Made by a program: the position numbers and the translations under genes
Assembly (NCBI RefSeq): GCF_014384985.1
Contig: NZ_JACRSX010000017.1
Span: forward strand, 6,046-70,045
DNA length: 64,000 nt
Reading direction: 5' to 3'
Origin: Jutongia huaianensis
GTDB taxonomy: Bacteria > Bacillota > Clostridia > Lachnospirales > Lachnospiraceae
Part shown: one piece after another, positions 9,801 to 17,762 of the stretch
Numbering within the stretch: position 1 is the stretch's first letter
Layout: every line of letters begins with the position of its first letter
The notes under the pieces: generated by a model
Databases searched by the model: none
Seen by the model: only the letters and a program-made list of their open reading frames with translations
What the model was told of the DNA's origin: nothing

Positions 9801-9847
9801 ATACCGATAATGCCTTATCCTGTATCGCCAAGAAACATTATCGGTAT
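9801..9847. promoter_or_regulatory. Inverted repeat between rrf2 and trxB
   Basis: Perfect 12-base arms, ATACCGATAATG (9801-9812) and CATTATCGGTAT (9836-9847), flank a 23-base loop. On the minus strand, the direction of rrf2 and trxB, the structure is followed by only a short T-run; on the plus strand it is followed by a good T-run. It may be a terminator for rrf2, or a regulator operator before trxB. I cannot decide between these. Confidence 0.5.
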
Positions 9848-9859
9848 TATTTTTATTAT

Positions 9860-10291
9860 TTAGATTACATAAAATCCGGCTTCTTCCGTCTGCTCTTCTT
9901 CCCAGTCCAAGAGATCCTGCAGTGTAATATTATCAACAATATCATTGACCGCTTTTCCCATTTTGTCCCAGACACGGTTGATCACAGAAGCCTTTTCCAT
10001 TTCGTTGGAGGTGTCCGAAGAAAGGGACATTAAATCCCCCTCCGTCTGCCGCAGGATCATTCCCACCGTGTATTCCTCCGGTGTTTTTTTCAGCAGATAA
10101 CCACCCTGAGGTCCACGGACGCTCTTAACAAAGCCAGCTTTGTTGAGCACGGAAATAATCTGCTCCAGATATTTTTCTGAAATCTGCTGACGTTTTGCGG
10201 TTTCTTTTAACGGCACCGGCACGCCGCGATTATGATTCGCCAGATCCAGCATCAGGATCAAAGCATATCTTCCTCTGGTAGAAATCTTCAT
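9860..10291 (-). CDS. Rrf2-family transcriptional regulator, CymR-like
   Basis: The 143-residue protein opens MKISTRGRYALILMLDLANH and has the Rrf2 winged-helix segment ISEKYLEQIISVLNKAGFVKSVRGPQGGY. It has no cysteines at all, so it cannot bind an Fe-S cluster as IscR and NsrR do. This points to the CymR subgroup, which in Bacillus and Staphylococcus represses sulfur uptake and cysteine synthesis genes together with CysK. It sits directly downstream of the sulfate assimilation cluster, separated by a structured repeat, and upstream of trxB. Control of that cluster is inferred from family and position. Confidence 0.88.
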   Translation of the reverse strand: MKISTRGRYALILMLDLANHNRGVPVPLKETAKRQQISEKYLEQIISVLNKAGFVKSVRGPQGGYLLKKTPEEYTVGMILRQTEGDLMSLSSDTSNEMEKASVINRVWDKMGKAVNDIVDNITLQDLLDWEEEQTEEAGFYVI

Positions 10292-10324
10292 ATGGAACTC
10301 CTCTTCTAACTGCTAAAACTACGG

Positions 10325-10523
10325 TTGACACTAATAATATGCGAAGCAACTTCTAAAACCATGATGCCACGGATTGCTCCATTGCGACGCAATTTCCGCA
10401 ATCCTGCAACCACCTCCAATCCCACAGATTTGCAAGCAAATCTGCTTCTTGTCGGTGTTTGGCGGGTCAAGCCAGTAGATAGCAATTTGTATGTAAACAT
10501 ACATTGCTATCTACTTTTGACCC
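10325..10523. repeat. Structured intergenic element ending in a 60-nt hairpin
   Basis: Between cysN and rrf2 lies a chain of short self-complementary pieces (for example AGATTTGC-AA-GCAAATCT near 10430) that ends in a long hairpin at 10464-10523. Its paired parts are GGGTCAA/TTGACCC, GTAGATAGCAAT/ATTGCTATCTAC and GTATGT/ACATAC around an AA loop. It may act as the cysN terminator or as an RNA processing element, although no clear T-run follows. The open frame across it on the minus strand (64 codons) is probably not a gene. Confidence 0.6.
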
Positions 10524-10528
10524 TTGCA

Positions 10529-12220
10529 TCATATCATCCAGAAATTATCAGTGCATATAATTCTACGGTATGTCTCAAATTTGGACCACTTGTTAAAGAA
10601 CTCTAAATGGTTCTCCTTGTCCAGATTCTTGTACTCATATAAATAATTATCCAGATCCGCCTTAACTCGGATACGGAGGGCAAAACCTCTCTCATCCAGT
10701 ACCGGAAGTCCTGTGTACTGATAATCGGACAGTAGAATGATATCCTCGATAACACGGTTACGGATTAGAATAACGGCATCGCTGTCTGCTGCAAGAATAT
10801 CAAAATAATCCGGATACTTGAAGCTGTCGCCCTCGATCGGTACCGTATCTCCTACATGGTATGTCTTATCCTGTGTATTCACCTTGGACAAGAATGCGTT
10901 TTCAAGATTGAAATAGAACTCCTCGAAGATATAACCGCCTGTCTTGATATCATCCTTCTGGAAGTAAGGAACCTCACCGTCCTCGGAAACATCCTCTACC
11001 ACACCGCATGCGGAAGTTGCATGGCTGATACGGTCGATCAGGATTAGCTCACCCAGTGTCTTGTTGGTCTTAAACTTATCAACCACCAGCTTCTCAGAGA
11101 ATTCCAGATGGCATACGGCAATCTCATTTTTCTCTACATGGTCTGCCGGAATATGCTCGCCACTGTTGACATCAATCTTATACTCAATGCTTTTTAAAAT
11201 ACCCGGAATCTTTTTGGTTCCAAGCTTGACAAGATACTCCTTGCCCAGAGATAACGGCTCGTCGTCCATCCAGAGAAGCGTTGTTGTAACATTTTTGGTG
11301 TATGGCAGATCCTCGTCATTGGTAAGCACACAGCCACGGCTTACATCCACCTCACGATCAAGCTGGATCGTTACCGCCTGTCCTGCCTCTGCCTCCTGCA
11401 CCTCGGTATCTCCGTTCAGGATTGACTTAATGGTTGCCTTCTCATCGCTCGGCAGTGTTGTGATGGTCTCTCCCACCTTAATCTTACCGCTCTCAATCTG
11501 TCCCTGGAATCCACGGAACTCATGATTCGGACGGCATACACGCTGTACCGGCATATAAAATACGGAAGAATTCTCCTGCTCTGAAATATCCACTGTTTCA
11601 AGATAATTTAAAAGTGTTCCACCCTGATACCAAGGCATATTGTCTGACTCTACCGTGACATTGTCACCCTCTGTCGCGCTGACCGGAATGATCTTCACGC
11701 TGTAAAGACCGAGGCTTTCTGCCAGCTCCTTAATATCCTTTTCAATGGCTTTGAAACGCTCCTCGCTGTAATCTACTAAATCCATCTTATTAACTGCAAA
11801 GACAAAATAGCGGATACCCATCAGGGCACAGATTCTTGCGTGGCGTCTGGTCTGTACCAGTACCCCCTGCTTTGCGTCTACCATTACAACTGCAAGCTGG
11901 GCAAAGGAAGCACCAACTGCCATGTTTCTTGTATACTCCTCATGACCCGGTGTATCTGCCACGATAAAGCTGCGATGATCCGTGGTAAAGTAACGATATG
12001 CCACATCAATGGTAATACCCTGCTCACGCTCTGCCATCAGTCCATCCAAAAGCAGTGAATAGTCAATCTCACCGCCACGGGAACCAACCTTACTATCCAG
12101 GATCAATGCCTTCTCCTGATCTGCATACAGCAGCTTGGAATCATATAAAATATGTCCGATCAAGGTTGATTTTCCGTCATCTACACTTCCACAGGTTATA
12201 AATTTTAATAATCCATTCAT
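10529..12220 (-). CDS. cysN: Sulfate adenylyltransferase subunit 1 (GTPase)
   Basis: CysN is the regulatory GTPase of ATP sulfurylase; with CysD it makes adenosine phosphosulfate (APS) from sulfate and ATP, driven by GTP hydrolysis. The 563-residue protein has the translation-factor-like G motifs GSVDDGKST (residues 11-19), DTPGHEEYT and NKMD, then EF-Tu-like beta-barrel domains. The C-terminal ~110 residues go beyond the barrel and resemble no kinase domain, so there is no CysC fusion. Start at 12220: the ATG comes one base after the cysD stop and begins directly before the first G motif. The upstream in-frame ATG at 12286 lies inside cysD. Confidence 0.95.
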   Translation of the reverse strand: MNGLLKFITCGSVDDGKSTLIGHILYDSKLLYADQEKALILDSKVGSRGGEIDYSLLLDGLMAEREQGITIDVAYRYFTTDHRSFIVADTPGHEEYTRNMAVGASFAQLAVVMVDAKQGVLVQTRRHARICALMGIRYFVFAVNKMDLVDYSEERFKAIEKDIKELAESLGLYSVKIIPVSATEGDNVTVESDNMPWYQGGTLLNYLETVDISEQENSSVFYMPVQRVCRPNHEFRGFQGQIESGKIKVGETITTLPSDEKATIKSILNGDTEVQEAEAGQAVTIQLDREVDVSRGCVLTNDEDLPYTKNVTTTLLWMDDEPLSLGKEYLVKLGTKKIPGILKSIEYKIDVNSGEHIPADHVEKNEIAVCHLEFSEKLVVDKFKTNKTLGELILIDRISHATSACGVVEDVSEDGEVPYFQKDDIKTGGYIFEEFYFNLENAFLSKVNTQDKTYHVGDTVPIEGDSFKYPDYFDILAADSDAVILIRNRVIEDIILLSDYQYTGLPVLDERGFALRIRVKADLDNYLYEYKNLDKENHLEFFNKWSKFETYRRIICTDNFWMI

Positions 12221-12221
12221 C

Positions 12222-13124
12222 CTAGAAATACCCCTCTCTCTTTCTTTTTTCCATACTTGCAGCACCGCCGTCCTTGTCAATGACACGGCTGGTTCTCTCA
12301 GATTCTACGGAGCTTAAGGTCTCCTCTATGATCTCATCCAGTGTGGTTGCATCAGACTCGATACCACCGGAAAGCGGATAGCATCCCAGTGTACGGAAAC
12401 GAACCATTTTCATCTCCGGCTTCTCGCCCGGCTCCAGACGCATACGGTCATCATCCACCATGATAATATTGCCGTCACGGTAAACAACCGGTCTCTCTGC
12501 TGCAAAATAAAGTGGTACGATCGGGATATTTTCCCGTTTAATGTACTGCCAGATATCCTTCTCAGTCCAGTTGGAAATCGGGAATACACGAATGCTTTCG
12601 CCCTTGTTGATCTCTGTATTGTATAATTTCCACATTTCCGGACGCTGATTCTTCGGATCCCACGCATGGGACTCATTACGGAAGGAGAATATCCTCTCCT
12701 TGGCACGGCTCTTTTCCTCATCACGGCGGCCGCCACCAAATGCTGCGGTAAAACCATATTTGTTAAGTGCCTGCTTTAATGCCTGGGTCTTCATAATATC
12801 GGTATAAGCAGCACCGTGGTCAAACGGGTTGATTCCCTGCTTTACCCCCTCTTCATTGATATATTCCAGCATTTCAATGCCCAGCTCTTTTGCCGTTTTA
12901 TCACGGAACTCGATCATCTCACGGAATTTCCAGGTCGTATTGACATGGAGAAAAGGAAATGGCGGTTTCTCCGGGTAAAATGCTTTCATTGCCAAATGAA
13001 GCATTACTGAGCTGTCCTTACCGATCGAATATAACATAACCGGCTTCTCACACTCTGCGGCAACCTCTCTGATTATGTAGATTGCCTCTGCCTCTAATTC
13101 ATCCAAATGTGTTAATCCACTCAT
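12222..13124 (-). CDS. cysD: Sulfate adenylyltransferase subunit 2
   Basis: CysD is the catalytic subunit that adenylates sulfate. The protein has the PP-loop motif SIGKDSS at residues 33-39, then [40 protein letters not shown] and a [13 protein letters not shown] segment, all typical of CysD. Length (300) matches the family. I prefer the ATG at 13124 because AAAGGATGGAG is well spaced before it; an ATG 12 bases earlier (13136) has the site abutting. The gene is 18 bases after aprB and runs into cysN with a one-base gap. Confidence 0.95.
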   Translation of the reverse strand: MSGLTHLDELEAEAIYIIREVAAECEKPVMLYSIGKDSSVMLHLAMKAFYPEKPPFPFLHVNTTWKFREMIEFRDKTAKELGIEMLEYINEEGVKQGINPFDHGAAYTDIMKTQALKQALNKYGFTAAFGGGRRDEEKSRAKERIFSFRNESHAWDPKNQRPEMWKLYNTEINKGESIRVFPISNWTEKDIWQYIKRENIPIVPLYFAAERPVVYRDGNIIMVDDDRMRLEPGEKPEMKMVRFRTLGCYPLSGGIESDATTLDEIIEETLSSVESERTSRVIDKDGGAASMEKRKREGYF

Positions 13125-13142
13125 AGTCGTCTCCATCCTTTT

Positions 13143-13454
13143 CTAATATTTGTTGGAACTGCGCCGGTCCACGTCGATCGTAACCTCGCGTCCGTTGCTT
13201 TTATGAATATTCCAATGTAAGATCTGTCCGTCTTTTGTCACAGTCATAACGCTTCCATTGCCGCCAATATCTGCTCCCAGGAAAAATCCTATGGCCCCAA
13301 CGGGACATTCCTTCACACAGGAAGCACATCCCCAGCAGTCTCTGGGATACCGCATGACTGCCTTTCCCTGCTCCTTCTCGATCAGAGTACCGGGACAAAC
13401 CTCCATACATTGTCCGCATCCCACACATTTCTGCTGATTAATTTGTATGCTCAT
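13143..13454 (-). CDS. aprB: Adenylyl-sulfate reductase beta subunit, ferredoxin type
   Basis: The 103-residue protein has two 4Fe-4S binding sets: CVGCGQCMEVCPG near residue 10 and CWGCASCVKECP near 41. It is followed by a short tail that would cover the alpha subunit. This is the pattern of AprB, which passes electrons to the FAD of AprA. It is shorter than the ~150 residues of AprB in sulfate-respiring bacteria, because most of the C-terminal tail is absent. The gene overlaps the end of aprA by 17 bases, a strong sign of translational coupling. In this setting the enzyme is probably assimilatory. Confidence 0.87.
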   Translation of the reverse strand: MSIQINQQKCVGCGQCMEVCPGTLIEKEQGKAVMRYPRDCWGCASCVKECPVGAIGFFLGADIGGNGSVMTVTKDGQILHWNIHKSNGREVTIDVDRRSSNKY

Positions 13455-15195
13455 AGGATCCCTCCTTTACAATGTCTCTTAAGATGATCTGAAGCTTTCC
13501 ATCTACCAGACGGGAATTGACATATTTAAAATAATTCTCGTCTGTTTCCGGATAATCCAGATTTTCATTGAAGGAATGCCATCTTGTCTCCTTACGTCCT
13601 CTCAAATGAGCGATCAGACTCTTGCAGACGATCAGACGCTCCTTTAATTCATAAACAAACAGAAGCTCATGCATATTTTCTGCCGCTAGCTGATCCGCCA
13701 GTGCGATCAACTGGTCGATCTTCTCATCCGCAAGCTTCAACTGCTTCTCGTTATATTGATAATGGGTTGAAATGCCGCCGGCATATTCATCCATCACCTT
13801 CTGCATCGCTTCCTCCAGCTCCTCTGCGGTAAAGGAAGATTTATGTTCACTCAGGATATGCCGGTAAGCATCAATCTCCTGTCCTGCCTCTGTCTCAATG
13901 TATTTCTTTATCTTTTCCTGAGAAGATTCTGCTTTTTTCGCCAAATCATTCTCAAACGGACCTGCTTTTCCATCGGAAACCTTTGCATTTCCGATAAGCT
14001 GTGCTTCAATTGCCTTTGCCGCAAGTTCTCCCTCCGCCAGTGCTCCGGTCACATATTTCTGCGGACAGCCTCCTGCCACATCTCCTGCGGCATAAAGACC
14101 ATGGATCGTTGTCTCCCGGTTGGTATCCACCCAGTAACCACTGGCGGTATGACCTCCCACAATATAAGGCTCCGTTCCCTCAATCTCCACATCCTGCTCT
14201 CCCGGAAGCTCTCCGGTTTCAATCCATTTCAATGTCTGGCTTGGTGCCATATTCAGATAGGCTTTCAGGAGATTCTCTTCCTGTTCCTTATCAATTCCGC
14301 TTGTTTGCAGATAACATGGACCATTTCCCTGCTGATTTTCCTTGACCGTGCCATAGACACGCTCGCTGGTGGTAAGTCCGTATTTATCCTCATAGACAAA
14401 GCCTCTGGAATTAACCTGCCTGGCTCCGACACCCTGTGCAATGGTTCCGGTTGGGGCAATAGTATCCTTACATCTCAGTGCGATAAAGCGCATCTCAAAG
14501 GATGTCATCTCGGCTCCCGCCTGAATCCCCATTGCATATCCGGCTCCTGTATTAAACGGCGGATACCACATTTTATGTCTGGAAAAGCCCGGATTATTTG
14601 GCTTGTAAAGTCCTGCAGCGCCTCCCGTTGCTACCAGAACAGCCTTTGCTTCGATCACATAGGCCTCCTCATCCTCCAGAGAAAATCCTACGGCACCGTA
14701 AACAGCTCCGCCCTTTGTCAGAAGCTTTGTGATATTCACCTGGTTTAAAATGGATACGTTTTCCTGTGCCTGCACCGCTTTGGCAAGGATCGGCTTGAAG
14801 TTTTCGCCATTGATCTTGATATTGCGGTTTCCTCTGGTAACATATTCTCCATTTTCATCCTTGAGGATAACAAGGCCAAGCTGCTCCATATCTGCCGTCA
14901 CTTCATTGAAATGCTCTGCCGCTGTCAATAAAAGATCTTCTCTGACAATGCCGGCAGCATCCTTTTTGGCATAATCCACATAATCCTGCGGTACATGACC
15001 TTTTGTGATATAGGCATTGATAGCATTGACCCCCGCTGCCAGACAGCCGCTGCGCTTAATATGTGCTTTCTCCGCGATCACAATAGACAGCTCCGTATCC
15101 CGGCTCAGTGTCAGCGCTGCATAACAGCCTGCTGTACCTCCTCCGATGATCAGCACGTCTGTCGTAATCCGGCGCACCTCGAAATCTTTACTCAT
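13438..15195 (-). CDS. aprA: Adenylyl-sulfate reductase alpha subunit (FAD)
   Basis: This 585-residue flavoprotein has the FAD-binding DVLIIGGGTAGCYAAL motif near residue 14, a GAAGLYKP segment, and the second FAD motif IHGLYAAGDVAGGCPQKYV near residue 365. It belongs to the fumarate reductase/AspB-like flavoproteins; the pairing with a 2x[4Fe-4S] AprB and with cysDN identifies it as AprA, which reduces APS to sulfite and AMP. No CysH-type PAPS/APS reductase is present in the window, so this AprAB must supply sulfite. Start follows AAAGGATGG. The electron source is not encoded beside it (no qmo or aprM genes). Confidence 0.9.
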   Translation of the reverse strand: MSKDFEVRRITTDVLIIGGGTAGCYAALTLSRDTELSIVIAEKAHIKRSGCLAAGVNAINAYITKGHVPQDYVDYAKKDAAGIVREDLLLTAAEHFNEVTADMEQLGLVILKDENGEYVTRGNRNIKINGENFKPILAKAVQAQENVSILNQVNITKLLTKGGAVYGAVGFSLEDEEAYVIEAKAVLVATGGAAGLYKPNNPGFSRHKMWYPPFNTGAGYAMGIQAGAEMTSFEMRFIALRCKDTIAPTGTIAQGVGARQVNSRGFVYEDKYGLTTSERVYGTVKENQQGNGPCYLQTSGIDKEQEENLLKAYLNMAPSQTLKWIETGELPGEQDVEIEGTEPYIVGGHTASGYWVDTNRETTIHGLYAAGDVAGGCPQKYVTGALAEGELAAKAIEAQLIGNAKVSDGKAGPFENDLAKKAESSQEKIKKYIETEAGQEIDAYRHILSEHKSSFTAEELEEAMQKVMDEYAGGISTHYQYNEKQLKLADEKIDQLIALADQLAAENMHELLFVYELKERLIVCKSLIAHLRGRKETRWHSFNENLDYPETDENYFKYVNSRLVDGKLQIILRDIVKEGSYEHTN

Positions 15196-15219
15196 GGAAC
15201 CATCCTTTCTGTGTCGTGT

Positions 15220-15642
15220 TTATATATACTGTATCTCGTGTATCGTAACGTTTTTCTCCGGATCAATGCCAAATGCTTTTAATACCGGATGATCTGCCTC
15301 CTGCAAAGACAGGATCAGGTATTCCATCGTGGAATCATAAGCCAGCCGTTTGTCCTCCTCCGAAGGACGGGATGGCGACTCCGGATGGGAATGAAAGTTG
15401 CCGATCAGCTTCTTTCCTTTGGCTCTCGCATCCTTCACGGCTGCAAGCTGTTCCTTGGGATCCATGGAAAAATGTTCATTGCTTGCATCAATATTGGTCA
15501 AAAGATATACATCTGTGATCATCTTGATCTCTCCGTCAATATCTCCTGCCAAAAGACCACAGGACTCGTTCGGAAGTCCTGCCCGGCAGTGTGCCAGGAT
15601 CTTCTCATAATCTTCCTTTTTCATTTTCAGCGTGATCGCCAT
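15220..15642 (-). CDS. JAMM/MPN+ metalloprotease acting on the sulfur carrier (HcyD-like)
   Basis: The 140-residue protein has a full JAMM zinc site: Glu26 in NESCG, then His84-x-His86 and Ser94-x-x-Asp97 within HSHPESPSRPSEED. Prokaryotic members of this kind trim residues after the Gly-Gly of ThiS-like carriers. The carrier in this operon (16855) ends with Gly-Ala-Arg beyond its Gly-Gly, so a trimming protease is needed. The best-known parallel is the HcyD protease of Wolinella in protein-thiocarboxylate methionine synthesis. The ribosome site AAGGTGAAAAT precedes the ATG. It follows the repeat element and precedes aprA by 24 bases. Confidence 0.87.
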   Translation of the reverse strand: MAITLKMKKEDYEKILAHCRAGLPNESCGLLAGDIDGEIKMITDVYLLTNIDASNEHFSMDPKEQLAAVKDARAKGKKLIGNFHSHPESPSRPSEEDKRLAYDSTMEYLILSLQEADHPVLKAFGIDPEKNVTIHEIQYI

Positions 15643-15683
15643 ATTTTCACCTTGCTTTCTATATCATCTCTTTATTCTGTATT

Positions 15684-15846
15684 CTATTTACCGGTGTTTT
15701 CTGCTTCAAACCACAGCCCGCTGCTTACGCAGCTTCCGTCTGTGCTTCGCACATCCTCCGGCTGAGGTTGAAGGGCGGAAACAGCCTTACCGGCTTACAT
15801 AAAATAAGTTTCCTGCTTTCTGCAAGCAAGCTTGCAAAGCAGTCTA
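15684..15846. repeat. Structured repeat, copy 1
   Basis: This 163-base segment recurs 179 bases downstream (15863-16025) with about six differences. It is made of successive short hairpins, for example GCTGC/GCAGC, TGTGC/GCACA and CTGCTTT/AAAGCAG. Copy 1 lacks the right-hand arm that closes the long hairpin in copy 2. No convincing coding frame crosses it. Confidence 0.85.
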
Positions 15847-15857
15847 CTCTTTTGCTT

Positions 15858-16054
15858 TAAAACTATTCACCGGTGTTTCCTTCTTCAGACCACAGCCCGC
15901 TGCTATCGCAGCTTCCGTCTGTGCTTCGCACATCCTCCGGCTGAGGTTGAAGGGCGGAAACAGCCTTACCGGCTTACATAAAATAAGTTTCCTGCTTTCT
16001 GCAAGCAAGCTTGCAAAGCAGTCTACTTATTTTATGCACCGGTGAATAGTTTTA
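15858..16054. repeat. Structured repeat, copy 2, bounded by 18-base inverted ends
   Basis: The 197-base unit is bounded by perfect 18-base inverted repeats, TAAAACTATTCACCGGTG at 15858-15875 and its complement at 16037-16054. Inside, a near-perfect 60-nt hairpin spans 15977-16036 (CATAAAATAAG/CTTATTTTATG, CTGCTTT/AAAGCAG, TGCAAGC-AA-GCTTGCA). The outer end coincides with the stop codon of the upstream ThiF-like gene. It could be a MITE-like element or an RNA processing/termination structure inside the operon. With copy 1 it fills the 409-base gap between the two genes. Confidence 0.8.
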
Positions 16055-16855
16055 CTTAAGGTCACACTCTGCCTGCTCATAATCGATCAGCTCTGTGATG
16101 GTTGGCTCATCACCGCATACCGCACAGTGATCATCCTTCGGAAGCTTAATGGTATGGAATTCCATCTTTAACGCATCATAGGTCAGAAGCTTTCCTGTGA
16201 GAAGATCTCCCTTGCCAATAATATATTTGATGGCCTCCATCGCCTGCAGGCTTCCGATCACGCCGCCCATAGCACCGATGACACCAGCCTGCTTACAGGT
16301 TGGAACGGCATCCTTTGGCGGTGGATTCTTGAATACACAACGGTAACATGGTCCTTCTCCCGGTACATAGGTCATAAGCTGGCCCTTGAAGCGGATGATA
16401 CCGGCATGGGAAAATGGCTTCTCTGCCATAACACAGGCATCATTGATCAAAAACTTTGCCGGAAAGTTATCGGTACCGTCAATAATGAAATCATAGTCCT
16501 TAATGAGATCCATAATATTGCTGGAATCTACGAAAGTGCGGTATGTCTTTACGGTTACATCCGGGTTGATTGCTTCCATAGTCTCCGCTGCGGATTTTAC
16601 TTTTGCTTTACCCACATCATTAGTCGTATGAATGACCTGTCTCTGCAGGTTGGAAAGATCTACCTCATCCGCATCCACAATACCGATAGTTCCTACTCCT
16701 GCTGCTGCCAGATAAAGTGCTGCCGGGGCACCAAGTCCACCGGCACCGATGATCAGAACGCTGGCATTCAGCAGCTTTTTCTGTCCCTTCACTCCCACTT
16801 CCTGGAGAATGATATGACGGGAATATCTCTCAAGCTGTTCGTTTGTAAAAGCCAT
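16052..16855 (-). CDS. ThiF/MoeB-type adenylyltransferase for the sulfur carrier (HcyF-like)
   Basis: This 267-residue E1-like enzyme has IIGAGGLGAPAALYLAAAG near residue 35, DADEVDLSNLQRQVIHTT, the DGTDNF motif and zinc-binding cysteine pairs CYRC and CAVC. It adenylates the C-terminal glycine of a ThiS/MoaD-like protein, the step before thiocarboxylate formation. The start ATG overlaps the stop of the carrier gene by one base. The neighbours (carrier, JAMM protease, sulfite reductase, metY) suggest a role in sulfur transfer for homocysteine synthesis instead of thiamine or molybdopterin synthesis, whose other genes are absent here. The stop lies in the outer arm of a repeat. Confidence 0.9.
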   Translation of the reverse strand: MAFTNEQLERYSRHIILQEVGVKGQKKLLNASVLIIGAGGLGAPAALYLAAAGVGTIGIVDADEVDLSNLQRQVIHTTNDVGKAKVKSAAETMEAINPDVTVKTYRTFVDSSNIMDLIKDYDFIIDGTDNFPAKFLINDACVMAEKPFSHAGIIRFKGQLMTYVPGEGPCYRCVFKNPPPKDAVPTCKQAGVIGAMGGVIGSLQAMEAIKYIIGKGDLLTGKLLTYDALKMEFHTIKLPKDDHCAVCGDEPTITELIDYEQAECDLK

Positions 16856-17064
16856 TATCTTGCTCCTCCTCCCATGAAGTAAAGAAATTCTACAGCATCT
16901 CCGTCCTTCAGGACAGTCTCGCCAAACTTCTCTCTGTCTACGAAATCATCATTGATCGTTACCGTAACATACAATGGATTCTCTACATTTTCCTTCTCAA
17001 TGAGCGTCTCTACTGTTACGCCCTCTTCATACTCCTTTTTGTTTCCTGCGATTGTGATTGTCAT
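16855..17064 (-). CDS. ThiS/MoaD-like sulfur carrier with C-terminal extension (HcyS-like)
   Basis: The 69-residue beta-grasp protein starts MTITIAGNKKEYEEGVTVE and ends EFLYFMGGGAR. Carriers of this class act through a C-terminal Gly-Gly that becomes a thiocarboxylate; here extra residues follow, so it should be made as an inactive precursor and cut by the JAMM protease of the same operon. Start at 17064 is set by the family length and by AAAGG nine bases before it; an upstream in-frame ATG at 17223 would add 53 residues with no similarity to the fold. It overlaps the adenylyltransferase start by one base. Confidence 0.88.
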   Translation of the reverse strand: MTITIAGNKKEYEEGVTVETLIEKENVENPLYVTVTINDDFVDREKFGETVLKDGDAVEFLYFMGGGAR

Positions 17065-17162
17065 AATGATAACCTTTACCCTTTCCTGTATCCGGCTTAA
17101 CCTGCAGACACATTGACTTTTTATTTTTATGTGTCCTGTTTTACGGACACTGTTTTGCATTT

Positions 17163-17477
17163 TCAGATATCTGTCACAAGCTTTGTGATCTCTTCTCTCT
17201 TTGCCACTCCGGTGAGTCTCCACTGCTGCTCTCCGTGAATGAAATAGATCAGTGTTGGTGCTGACATTACATCATACTTACCGGCAAGACCCTGCTCATA
17301 ATTCACATTGACTTTGACAACATCAAGCTTACCCTCGTAATCTTCCTCAATCTCACCAAGCACACCAGTCATTCTTTTGCATGGAATGCATGTATCCGAA
17401 TAAAAATCCACCAAAACCGGCTTATCCGCTTTCAATACCTTTTCTTCAAACTGCTGCTCATTAATTCTTGCTGCCAT
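17163..17477 (-). CDS. Thioredoxin-family protein with CIPC active site
   Basis: The 104-residue protein has the thioredoxin fold, with VLVDFYSDTCIPCKRM at about residues 21-36 and the cis-proline region SAPTLIYF. The active site is CIPC (30-33), preceded by Thr where classical thioredoxin has Trp-Cys-Gly-Pro-Cys. It probably supplies reducing power to a step of sulfate or sulfur-carrier chemistry in this operon and would be reduced by the reductase at 8863. The ATG at 17477 is favoured over 17489, where the ribosome site abuts the start codon. Confidence 0.87.
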   Translation of the reverse strand: MAARINEQQFEEKVLKADKPVLVDFYSDTCIPCKRMTGVLGEIEEDYEGKLDVVKVNVNYEQGLAGKYDVMSAPTLIYFIHGEQQWRLTGVAKREEITKLVTDI

Positions 17478-17513
17478 ATGTATCACCATGCCTTTCTATG
17501 ATTTGTTCTTTCT

Positions 17514-17762
17514 TTACTCTTCTTCCACCTTGCGGACGATCAGGGTGTAAGTTCCATCCTCATTGTCCTCCAGCTTAAGGATCTGATGACCCTCTTCTTT
17601 TATACTTCTCGGTACATTCTGTACCGGCTCGCCGTCATTCATCTTGATTGCAAGGATCTCTCCATCATCAAGCTCCTCCAGTGCAACCTTTGCCTTCACA
17701 AAAGTTACCGGGCAAACCACATCTGTAATATCTACATTATCATCAACCTTAATCTCAGCCAT
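17514..17762 (-). CDS. TusA/SirA-like sulfurtransferase
   Basis: The 82-residue protein has the TusA-family hallmark CPVTFVKAKVALEEL, with Cys17 as the sulfur-carrying residue, and the closing DGTYTLIVRK beta strand. TusA-like proteins relay persulfide sulfur between enzymes. The gene overlaps the end of the sulfite reductase gene by 8 bases, so its likely job is to receive sulfide or persulfide from that enzyme and pass it toward the ThiS-like carrier. A second ATG one codon earlier (17765) is also possible; GGAGG is better spaced for 17762. Confidence 0.87.
   Translation of the reverse strand: MAEIKVDDNVDITDVVCPVTFVKAKVALEELDDGEILAIKMNDGEPVQNVPRSIKEEGHQILKLEDNEDGTYTLIVRKVEEE

Noticed and set aside
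10306..10500. 64-codon minus-strand ORF between cysN and rrf2
   Set aside because: It spans a chain of hairpins, has no ribosome site and its product shows no fold; it is better explained by the structured repeat.
15289..15765. 158-codon plus-strand ORF
   Set aside because: It is antisense to the JAMM protease gene and runs into the repeat; no ribosome site and an unlikely composition.
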